From: Arctopsyche grandis
Lineage: Eukaryota; Arthropoda; Insecta; Trichoptera; Hydropsychidae
Direction of reading: 5' to 3'
Assembly: GCF_051622035.1 (NCBI RefSeq)
Contig: NC_135359.1
Coordinates: 16,367,501 to 16,431,500 of the forward strand
DNA: 64,000 bases
Positions within the stretch are counted from its first letter, which is position 1. The number at the start of each line of letters is the position of its first letter. Of the stretch, positions 52,476-62,453 are shown in pieces. Position numbers and translations under genes: made by a program. Under the pieces are notes generated by a model. The model saw only the letters and a program-made list of their open reading frames with translations, ran no database searches and was not told the origin of the DNA.

Positions 52476-52534
<59 letters not shown>
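52476..52534. repeat. (TA)n microsatellite
   Basis: About 55 bp of TA between repeat family D and the RTE. Because it has no stop it joins upstream sequence to the RTE frame, giving a misleading 795-codon frame starting at 52331. Confidence 0.95.
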
Positions 52535-52536
<2 letters not shown>

Positions 52537-54718
52537 GTTCCTAACAAATGCCCTGCACTCCGTTAAAGACGTTAGTGTTTTAAGTAAAGTAGATATAGGT
52601 AGCGATCACAGATTAGTCCGTGCCAAGATGGCCATTAATATAAATTGCGAACGTAGGAAATTAATAAAAGGATGCAGTAACTCTCCAGATTTCGCTCAAC
52701 TAAGGTCTAGGAAAAAGGAATTCGAACTCGAACTTGGAAATCGATACGGGAAATTAAACCCAGAAGCAGACATCGAGGAATTGAACACTGTAATTAGTTC
52801 GGTTCTAACCTCAACAGGTAAGAAATTAGGTGGATTCAGGAAACAGATTAAATTAAGCAAAATTTCAGCGGAAACAAAAAACCTAATTAAGCATAAAAGG
52901 AATTTAGATAGGGATAATAATAAGCAAGAATACAATCTAGTAAATAAGGAAATTAAAAAGAGAATAGTCAGGGATGTCAGGGATTTTAACACCAAGCTAA
53001 TAGAAAATACCATTAAGAATAACCGTAGCCTGAAAAAGTGCAAACAGGATCTTTTCTTAGGCAAAAACCAAATGATCGCAATCAGATCAGAGAGCGGAGT
53101 AATAATTAGGAATAGAGAAGAAATCATAGACAGAGTTTACACGTTCTATGCAAAACTATACGAGAACGACAACGGCCAATTCCCCGCTCTGGAATCGACA
53201 CACGGCCAAAGGGTTCCTGCAGTATTGCCTAGCGAAGTAGAGGCCGCGCTAAAAACTGCAAAGAACGGTAAAACCCCAGGGGAAGATAATATTCCCATTG
53301 ACTTACTAAAATGTGGCGGCCCCCCCCTAATTAATATCTTAGCTAGGCTTTTCAGCAAATGCATCCAGAACCAAGTTATACCAGAAGGATGGAATAACGC
53401 AACTATCATTTTAATACACAAAAAAGGCGACAAAAGCGATATCAAGAACTACCGACCCATTAGTCTACTTTCAGCGGTCTACAAGCTCTTCACGAAGGTT
53501 ATTACAGAAAGGCTGAAGAATATCCTCGACGAGAACCAACCTATAGAGCAGGCAGGGTTTAGGGCAAATTTCAGCACAATGGACCACCTCCAAGTAGTTG
53601 GCGAACTAATCGAGCGCGCCAACGAATATCAACGGCCATTGTGCCTAGGTTTCGTCGATTATGAGAAAGCCTTCGATACAGTTAGTCATAATGCAGTACT
53701 TAACGCTCTAAAAACACAGGGAGTGCCGGAACCCTATGTGGGACTGTTAGCTGCAATATATAAGAATGCCACAGCTTCGGTTAAAATTTTTTCAGGTACA
53801 GATAGATTTAGCATAGGAAAAGGAGTAAGACAAGGAGATACAATCTCGCCCAAGTTATTCAATGCGGTGCTTGAGGGAGTTTTCAGGAAATTGGATTGGG
53901 ATACAGCCGGAGTAAGCATCAATGGTCGCTTTTTGAGTCACCTTCGGTTCGCAGACGATATAGTTTTAGTAGCTCGTGATTCAGCTGACCTACTTATCAG
54001 ACTAACACAGCTGGACAGGGAAAGTAGAAAAGTAGGATTAAAAATTAACGTAGATAAGACTAAACTAATGTTCAATAGTTATTGCATGCCTGATAGCATC
54101 CCCTTAGATGATAAACCAGTAGAAGTAGTAAATAATTATTTATATTTAGGTCAAATAATTGACATGTCTGGTAGTAAAAATGAAGAGATAAAGAGACGTA
54201 TGAAATTAGGGTGGAGTGCATTTGGACGGATGAATGCTGTTTTTAAATCAAAAATGCCACTCTGCCTGAAGAAAAGGATCTTTGATCAATGCGTTTTGCC
54301 AGTGATGACGTATGGATGTGAAACTTGGACACTGAACGCCAAGATGCAAAATAAAATCCAATGCACTCAAAGAAGTATGGAACGCTGTATGCTTGGCATA
54401 ACGAGGAAAGACAGGAAGCGGAACACGTGGGTGAGAAATATGACAAGGGTAGTGGACATAGTGGATAGAGTGAAGAGATTGAAATGGCAATGGGCGGGTC
54501 ACGTAGCTAGGAGGATGGACGAAAGGTGGACAAAAGAAGTGCTTGAATGGTACCCGAGAGAAGGCAAAAGAGTAAAAGGAAGACCGCAAGGAAGATGGGT
54601 GAACGAAATTAGGAAAATGTGCGGAATGAGATGGATGAGTGTTGCGCAAAACAGAGACGAGTGGAAGCGTGTTGGAGAGGCCTTCATCCAGCAGTGGATG
54701 GCGAATGGCTGTAAATGA
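52535..54718 (+). CDS. RTE-clade LINE endonuclease-reverse transcriptase, 5'-truncated but uninterrupted
   Basis: 727 codons without a stop from the first ATG after the TA tract. The true family start lies upstream and is missing: only the last stretch of the APE endonuclease remains (IGSDHRLV, the SDH catalytic box, residues about 22-29). RT motifs follow: NYRPISLLSAVYK, motif A FVDYEKAFD (373-381), motif B KGVRQGDTISPKLF, motif C FADD (472-475), then LKINVDKTKLM and MTYGCETWTLN. The RTE C-terminal region ends at QQWMANGCK, followed by a (GATGAT) tail. Catalytic residues of the RT are intact, but without the endonuclease domain the copy cannot move by itself. ATACAT-type sequence at both edges is compatible with a target duplication. 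Six other, more decayed copies of its 3' end occur in the window. Confidence 0.9.
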
Positions 54719-54724
54719 TGATGA

Positions 54725-56241
54725 TGATATACATATTTATATATATATGATATGATAACTTATGTAATTTATTTAAAAAAATTATCGTTCAATGTTTTGA
54801 GTTCACAGATGCCCGAAAAATCTAATAAATTGAAGTGAATTTAACAAACAATACACAATTTAGTATTCAAGCTTAAAAATTATTTAGAGCAAGTTGATGT
54901 TCTACTTATGTTTTCTTTTTTCTAAAAAATTAAAAAGAATTTTTCTTTATGTTGTATAAATAAATACATATAACAATACAAATACGTTTCACTGAATCTT
55001 AAAACATTAACTGTGATGTTTTAAAGGTCACGTCGCGTTGACAGTACAATAAATACATACAATCGTAAGAAATTTGAATTTTCTAACATTGTGTATTATT
55101 TATGTTAACAAAATCATCACTAACCCTCATAGTATTGTACGAAGGGTGTTTATCCAGTTATCACCATGCCATCAAATATGAACGTACCACTGAGGTGGAC
55201 GTACGCCGCAAAGGGTTAACTCGTTGAATTGTTAATCGTGTGTGACAGACACCTGCCACAGGCGAGCCGATGACGGACAGACCCAAAGGGTTAACAAGTT
55301 AAGCAGGTCAGACTGAACTTGTATATTCATATGCAGAATAGTGAACAATACAAGAGCAACAGTGCTTGATTTCAAAGGCTTTCTTTGATATTATTGTAAG
55401 CAGAAGAAACTAATAAGAATTACAATTACTACCTATGTACATACATACATGTATGTATATTATACTAGTAATTGTGATTCGTTTCCAATTCCATTATTTT
55501 TGAAAATTATATATTTCTTTAAAATTATAATATATATACAATCTGCTTTAGATCGTTAAAGAGCCGTTAGTTAAAATATTACGCATTAAATATACATATT
55601 ATGAACATTACTTTTGAGAAAGTGTTATCCCCTGGTTTTCTAAATATTGTTCAGTAAAGTCAATAAGCTCTCACCAGTTAAAAATACCATATGTATATAC
55701 AAATGGATATTTCAAAAACACATTCAAATTTTATGTTTCATTAAAAAAATAAAATAAAATAGGTGAGGGGCGCCTTCGGCGCCCCTCACAACCCATTTTC
55801 CATAGCCTCGCCACGGCACTGATTGTAAACATAATTTATAAACCTACAAATCATTTCAAAATAATAAAAAAACACATAATTATATAGAAAAGGAGCAAAA
55901 TTTTAATCCTCTGCGGAAAAACCCCCAGTTGTTATATCTCTATTGAAAGCGACTGGGAAATTTTAAGTGGGTTTTCCCCCGTAAATATCGAAATATAATG
56001 CTTTCTAGTTTCTAAGATTCTGTCTAAGTTTCATACGATGAAAGTGTTATATATTTTAATTATATTAACACACATAAAATACAATTAACTGATAATTTAT
56101 CCAATTTTAAAGTCCTTTTAAGTATAAGCAGAGAAACTCTTTACTCCACATGTATACATGTATATACATACATACATACATATGTACATAAAATCAAGAA
56201 AAAAATGTACTCAGACATAAACATATATACATATGTACATG
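54725..56241. other. AT-rich spacer
   Basis: 55140-55320 contains two copies of CAAAGGGTTAAC (about 55208 and 55285) in a small GC-richer block. 55763-55789 is a GC-rich hairpin. No gene seen. Confidence 0.4.
55763..55789. repeat. GC-rich hairpin with UUC/UUCG loop
   Basis: GTGAGGGGCGCC pairs perfectly with GGCGCCCCTCAC around TTC (or as a CUUCGG-capped stem). It is a striking island of GC in AT-rich sequence. It may be part of a transposon terminus. Confidence 0.8.
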
Positions 56242-56249
56242 CTCTATAT

Positions 56250-56478
56250 CAGTCGTCTCCAAACTCAATAAGGATGTGTACATTCAGAAATTGAAATGGT
56301 CTGGTGAGTTACTTATACATATTCCTTCTTTATATTTTTTTATCACCGTCCTTTATCGTACCATAGATAATATTATTAGATTATTTAAAATAAATTAGGA
56401 CATCGGACTTACAATAAAACATATCGCTCCAAACGACTCCTACCGGCTAGCTCGCGAGCGACCGTTTGGTGACTACTG
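56250..56478. mobile_element. 229-bp hAT MITE with 8-bp target duplication
   Basis: Flanked by the perfect 8-bp repeat CTCTATAT (56242-56249 and 56479-56486). Left end CAGTCGTCTCCAAAC. Right end on the minus strand CAGTAGTCACCAAACGGTCG. These are typical hAT termini (CAGnGGTnnCCAAAC type). GCTCGCGAGC is a subterminal palindrome. No coding capacity. Confidence 0.85.
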
Positions 56479-56828
56479 CTCTATATGGAGTACTCCTACA
56501 ATTAATTCATCATGGAAAGATTACCAGGAAAATATTAAGAAAATAGCTAAGGCTAGAGTGAATTCCTTAGTAGAACTCTTTAGGTTTTATTTTTTGGAAA
56601 TGAAAATATTTTTTATTGTGAGGAGTTATTGTTTTACAACGGTTCATTATACGCATAATACATTGGAATGGACGATAGTTTCATTTATTCAATACGGTCA
56701 TTAAATTAATTTTGAATTTTTAGCACAAATTGTGACACAATACTTCGGACTCATAGTAGATCAACAAGCCAACTAGCTAATATTGTTACAAAGCATCATT
56801 CTTTGTCTATTCAACGATGCAACTATAA

Positions 56829-57319
<491 letters not shown>

Positions 57320-57570
57320 GGGTCTACTTCACGGGCCGGAATGTGAAATTACCGAAAACACAAATATCGGAAGGCATTCTGCGCGCGCACATTAATACGG
57401 GAAGAAAAACCTGTTCCTCTTGTTCCTGTTGTATCCTGCTCGCGTAAATTAAGTGATTATGTATGTATATTTTTTTTGATCTTTCGACTTAAGATCTTTC
57501 GATTTTCTATCTTTGCCTTCCGATATTTGCGTTTTCGGTAATTTCACATTCCGGCCCGTCACGGAGACCG
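57320..57570. mobile_element. Mutator-like MITE with long TIRs and 9-bp target duplication
   Basis: Two 46-bp arms (57331-57376 and 57514-57559) are inverted copies with a single mismatch. The similarity continues outward to GGTCT/AGACC. Perfect 9-bp flanks GATTTTTAT (57311-57319 and 57571-57579) fit the 8-9 bp duplications and long TIRs of Mutator-like elements. The central ~137 bp has no coding capacity. Confidence 0.8.
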
Positions 57571-57748
57571 GATTTTTATATATATGTATATGTAGGATTG
57601 TTATGAGTGGTACGTAATGTAAGGTTGGTATGAATGGTTCGTAATTTATTTGTACGTTGGCATGCGGGCATGCAAGTTGGTGACCAACGTACACATTTCA
57701 TTAACTCCACACTGGCGCTTCACACTTTCACGTCGATAACATTTTTTT

Positions 57749-57872
57749 TCACAGTAATCTTCCCGGACATGCATACAATAAATCCTGAAAGTTCCATCGT
57801 AATCGGTTCAGTGGTTTATGAACCTATTCGAGACAGACAGACAGACAGACAAACATTAAATTTTATATATTA
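57749..57872 (+). repeat. ACTAGCTGA-family 3' end, second copy
   Basis: TTTCACAGTAATCTTCCCGG, CATGCATACAATAAATCCTG, ATCGGTTCAGTGGTTTATGA and (GACA)n then AAACATTAAATTTTATATAT. It repeats 57132-57185 plus the end at 57297-57311 and shows the uninterrupted version of the site used by the MITE at 57320. Confidence 0.6.
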
Positions 57873-58675
57873 ACGATATTAAAGGTGACATTTTTTTCCT
57901 GTCGCGGCTTCCGCTAATATATTACACCGTCACAAATAAACATAGGCCTATGCCAAAATGTAAGCAGCTCTTGTACCAGATATTGAATTTCCGTTTTCAT
58001 TATTATATTACACATACTCGTACAATGTATAGTTATGGGAATATTTTCGTGTATATTTTAATTTTGTATCGGGAGTGTCGGGGTGTCTTCATTTGAGCGC
58101 ACATAATTCCGGTCGCTTTTTAAGCGCCGAGTGTCCCATTGTCTGGCGATTAAATTAAGCACTCACGGGCGCCGCTTCACGCTCCCATTAATTCCCAGTT
58201 TCGGCGAGGCGCCATCGTCTCTTAGCAGGCGCCATTTGCGCCCGTCATTGTTTCACCAGGTGGGAGAGAGGGATCGTGGGGAGGGGTTCGAGGGGTTTTG
58301 GTGACAATTCAAAGAAGTCGACGACGCGACCGTTCGACTTCGGAATTAAATCCCGACTCGCCGACTCGGAAGGGACCGAGGAAGTGGAGCCGGCGACCAA
58401 GCCCGCTTGCTGCTTGCTGTTTTAAAATACCCCAGCTACAGAGCCACTTTACCTTATACGGGAACGTCATCGGAACCAGTCGCTCCCAAACTTCGACGTC
58501 TGAAATCGATTGCCTTCTATTTTTATCGAAAATTATGGGAGTCGTTACAAAACACGACCGTGACTCCGATATTTTTCCACAATTCCACCCCAACTCTAAT
58601 TTCGATTAAATAAAATTAACGAAATAAATTTTTGAATACCTCTGAAGAAAGTACTAATACATAGCTACAGTGCTC
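57873..58675. other. Spacer with unique island at 58050-58600
   Basis: 58050-58600 is the most GC-rich unique block in this part. Long frames occur on both strands (58298-58609 plus, 58309-58593 minus) with no domain on either, so neither is called. Confidence 0.4.
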
Positions 58676-59267
58676 AATATATTTGTGTATTGATAAACTG
58701 CAGAAGGTGCAGAATAGAGCAATGCGTGCAATTTTAAATGTGAGGAAACGTAAGAATATTAGAAGTATATTAGATGAATTTAAATGGTTGGATATTAGAA
58801 ATAGTCTTAAATTGAGCACTTTAAAATTTGTTTATAAGCTAGACAAGAATCTATTACCCAAATATTTTAATAATCATATAGTTTGGAATAGAGATATACA
58901 TAATTATAAAACTAGAAATAGGAATAAATTAATTGTATGTAGGTAGAGTTAAGAAAGCAAAAACTGCAGGAGGTGTTTTCCACATAGGTGTTCAAATATA
59001 TGTATGTACAATGACCTTCCTGAGATCATTAGAGGTGCTAGTAACATTGGTGCTTTCTTGAAGGGTGTTAATGCATACCTCTGTGGAAAATATATGTATA
59101 CGTAAGCTTAATAAAATGTTATGTTGAATTTTTTTATATTATTTTAGGTTTACTGGTTATAGTTTTGTTAACGATGTTATATTAAAGTTGTTAGTTTAAG
59201 TTTGAAATTGTTAATTGTGAAATTGTGAAATAATTCATTGGCAATTTGCTATTTAATAAATAAATAA
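58676..59267 (+). mobile_element. CR1/Jockey-group LINE 3' fragment
   Basis: The 87-codon frame from 58683 (CIDKLQKVQNRAMRAILNVR) closely matches the C-terminal region of the element at 37922-38647. The 3' UTR ends GGCAATTTGCTATTTAATAA plus (ATAA)n, the same short hairpin and tail as the other copy. Everything upstream of the C-terminal region is missing. Confidence 0.8.
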
Positions 59268-59309
59268 ATAGTGCCACTTGTACAGTGGGCTGTTGGAAAT
59301 CATTACAAT

Positions 59310-59735
59310 TTGATCGATCAATGTTTATAAATGAATACAGACATCAAACTAGGTCTTAGCTCAATTTATTTTGCCAGTGTGATGTATGGAAATGAAACTT
59401 GGATATTGAACGCCAAGATGCAACACAAAGTCCAATGCATTAAAAAAAGTAACGGAAAGCTGTATGTTCTACATACAGAGATGAGGTAGGAAACGAAATA
59501 CTTGGGTGATGAGTATGACAAGGGCTGTGGATATAGTGAAGAAAGTGAAGCGATTGAAACGGATATGGGTGATGGAAATGGAAAATGGGACAGAAGTGCC
59601 CGAGAGATGTAAAAGGGTGAAAGGAGGTCCGTAAGGAAGATGGGTAGACAAAATTAGGAAAATGTGTGGGGATAGATGGATGAGAGTTTTGGAGAGGCCT
59701 TCATCCAACTGTGAATGGTGAATGGCTTTAAAAGT
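59310..59735 (+). mobile_element. RTE-type LINE 3' end, decayed
   Basis: Matches 54270-54715 of the RTE family: GATGTATGGAAATGAAACTT, AACGCCAAGATGCAAC, GAAGATGGGTAGACAAAATT, GGAGAGGCCTTCATCCAACT, GGTGAATGGCTTTAAA. Many indels. The GATGAT tail is reduced. Confidence 0.75.
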
Positions 59736-62205
59736 TGATCACGAAATGAAACTAATAAAATGTAAGTATTTGGTGCAACGGAATTTTCAAATTTTAGCCT
59801 TTAATATTTAATTTGACCTAAGCATGAGAAAAAAGCAAAAATAAAAAAACTGTGCTTCAAATCTGCATATGTGTTTATATTATTGTAATGTATGTATATA
59901 TTGCGTATTGATAAAACCAATCATCAAAAAAGTCACAACTCCACAGACAGCCCTGATCTGGATCAAATTTTATCAGCTGTTTAGCAATATACATACATAC
60001 ATACATATGTATGTATATGTACATAATATTCTATAAAAATTTGAGCTTCCTTTCCACTGAAAAATTATTTACAAAAATCAGCAAGAGTTGTATTCATGAA
60101 ATCTGCTTCCTTGGATACCATATCAATGAAAAAACATTATGCATATTATTTTTATATGATATTAAATATAGATACATACGGTTGTAGGTATATATGTACA
60201 TATGATTTTATCAAACAACAAAACAAAACTGAAATTGTATCAAACCATGTGATATAAAAGCATTTTTCCACGGTTTTAATCCAATAATCGTACTCTCACG
60301 TTATATATGTACATATTTTCGTATATACAATATGTTACTTGTGTATAAATTTTTCCTCGGCATTGCGGATGAAAGATAAGGAATTTAATGTATGTAAATC
60401 TGAATTTATTGCTTTGTATGATAGATATTACTTTTGAACACTATTGAAAATTGGAATCACTAAATTTTATCATATGCTCCAAATAAATGTAAATAATAAA
60501 TGAAAACTGGTAGTTATAAAACATACTACATACATACATAGTGCTTATCATACATGTACCTACATATATTTTTTGATATTTACAATGATGAAGATTGTGT
60601 ATTGTGTATTTGAATTCAACTGCTTGAATGGGTAACAACAGTCCATATATGCATGATATTGAAATTATCGATTTGGAAATTAATTGTGAGTTCTACATAT
60701 GTATAGTAGCACATTGAATTTAATTATATTATATTTGATATGTGGATACAAAGCCAGATTAAATACATATTATGTATTATCAGATTATGAATAAAATTTA
60801 CAGAATTTATGTTTCGTCTGATTAATAAATCGCACATAAATTTAAATTAGTCCCTGCGCGTAATATTGTATAATTATTAAGTGTAAATATACATACATAT
60901 AATACGTGAAATTGTATTTTTAGTAATATTACAACGTCAAACAATACGACATGCAAATATGGAAGTTTTAATTAATTTCACATCATATTATAATGTACCA
61001 CACTGTAGAATTAATTAATAGCTATTTATGATATATGTATATATACATATAATATAAGGAAAAATTAGATAAAGCGTGAAATTAGGTATGTTTAAGTACA
61101 TACTTTTGAAGTGGCTTTAAATATGTAAATGTGTGACTTGGACGATGAACTTGTAAGAAAGCAAGAAAACTCGCAAGATAAACAAAATCTGACAATGGCG
61201 TTGATAATACAACTTTTAAGTTTTCTACTTGAAATATAACCTCATGTAAACATTAATTACAATGAATTCGTGTACATATGTAAACATTTATGTATGCATG
61301 TATATATGTATAAGGAGAGTCGGAATACAGTATACCTATTGAGGATTTCCTTTTTTTTCTTAAATGTGTTTACCTTTTTACGTCTTTTTCCTCCTCCTAC
61401 ACCCCCAAGACCCACGTACAAATATACAATATCTGCGGTCGTAAAAGCAAGTAATGTATCGAAAAATAATTTGAATTCGGCTTCTTTTGAAGATTACCAA
61501 CGCGGGGCGAAATTGAGTTTCAAAGAAAATTTAATTAACCTCCCCGCTCCCGTATACAAGAGATTGGGCCTTAGCCAGCGTAATCGAATTTGAACAGGGT
61601 TTCCTCCCCGCGGGAGGACGGTATCGATAATTTAAATCACCGGGTCAACGATTTAAAAGCTCCTCGGCGAAAAAAAAAACATGCACACGCGTCGACGATT
61701 GCGTTTCAAGAAGTCGATTCTTCAAAATCAAGGGGTAGTTAAGTTGGCGAGAGAGCGGGGGAGGTTAACCTGTTAAGCGCCAACTCCTACGACGCGATAA
61801 AATCGTATATTTTAACGATCGCTTAAATTGCATTTTCCCCTCCAGCTCGACGCGGAAGCGGAGAAAATGCCATATATCAAACTCACTTTGTAAACATTAA
61901 ACACTAAAGATAAATATCATAGATACGCCTTTACGCGTGCACGTACTCCAAATGGATTACTGCGAATTTTGTAAGCTAAAAAATCAAATGAAATTTAATC
62001 TTCGAATTTATATGAACATATGTATATTTATAATTCTGAAGTACAGATTCATCGCTATTGAGTAATAAAATACTACAAAATTTCAGTCTATTTTGAACGA
62101 TGTAAAATCAAAGTTATAAATGTATAAATAAGTCACGGTGTATTGTTTCGTTTTTCATTTTATGACTACATACATGTAGAATTGATTTTTAAACGAGCCG
62201 AGATA
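59736..62205. other. AT-rich spacer with island at 61380-61880
   Basis: 59740-61380 is AT-rich with TACATA runs. 61380-61880 is a GC-richer unique block with a 107-codon frame lacking any domain. No gene is supported. Confidence 0.4.
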
Positions 62206-62208
62206 GAG

Positions 62209-62345
62209 TGTGTGTGGTATGCCTGGGAAAGACCGGATGCGTGTTGTTATGGTCACTTGTTGGAGGACAAGCCCGAAGAGCGTGTACAATAAATAGTTCT
62301 GACTTAATCTGCGCGTTTCACTTGGAATCCTTCACATCCGGATCC
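62209..62345 (+). mobile_element. Probable 5' LTR (U3-R-U5) of a retrotransposon
   Basis: It starts with TGTGTGTGG or nearby and contains AATAAA at 62288-62293, as expected in an LTR. It lies just upstream of a primer-binding-site-like sequence at 62352. Exact ends cannot be set because the 3' LTR is outside the window. U5 probably ends near 62336-62345. Confidence 0.45.
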
Positions 62346-62351
62346 TATATT

Positions 62352-62369
62352 TGGGGGCTTCGTCCGGGA
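62352..62369 (+). other. Primer-binding site, tRNA-Pro-like
   Basis: TGGGGGCTTCGTCCGGGA resembles the complement of a tRNA-Pro 3' end (TGGGGGCTCGTCCGGGA, known from retroviral PBSs) with one extra T. It sits between the probable LTR and gag, where a PBS belongs. Confidence 0.6.
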
Positions 62370-62453
62370 TGCCTGAAGACATTTCGAGTGACAGCCAGAA
62401 GCGGTCAGACGACGACGCGGAGTTTTGACAGTTGAGGTTAGGACGCGCGCGCG

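Noticed and set aside
52331..52534. N-terminal extension of the RTE protein to 795 residues
   Set aside because: The extra residues come from repeat family D and a TA microsatellite joined by chance to the truncated RTE.
58298..58609. Two ~100-codon frames on opposite strands
   Set aside because: Both lie in one GC-richer block, overlap almost completely and lack domains or splice context.
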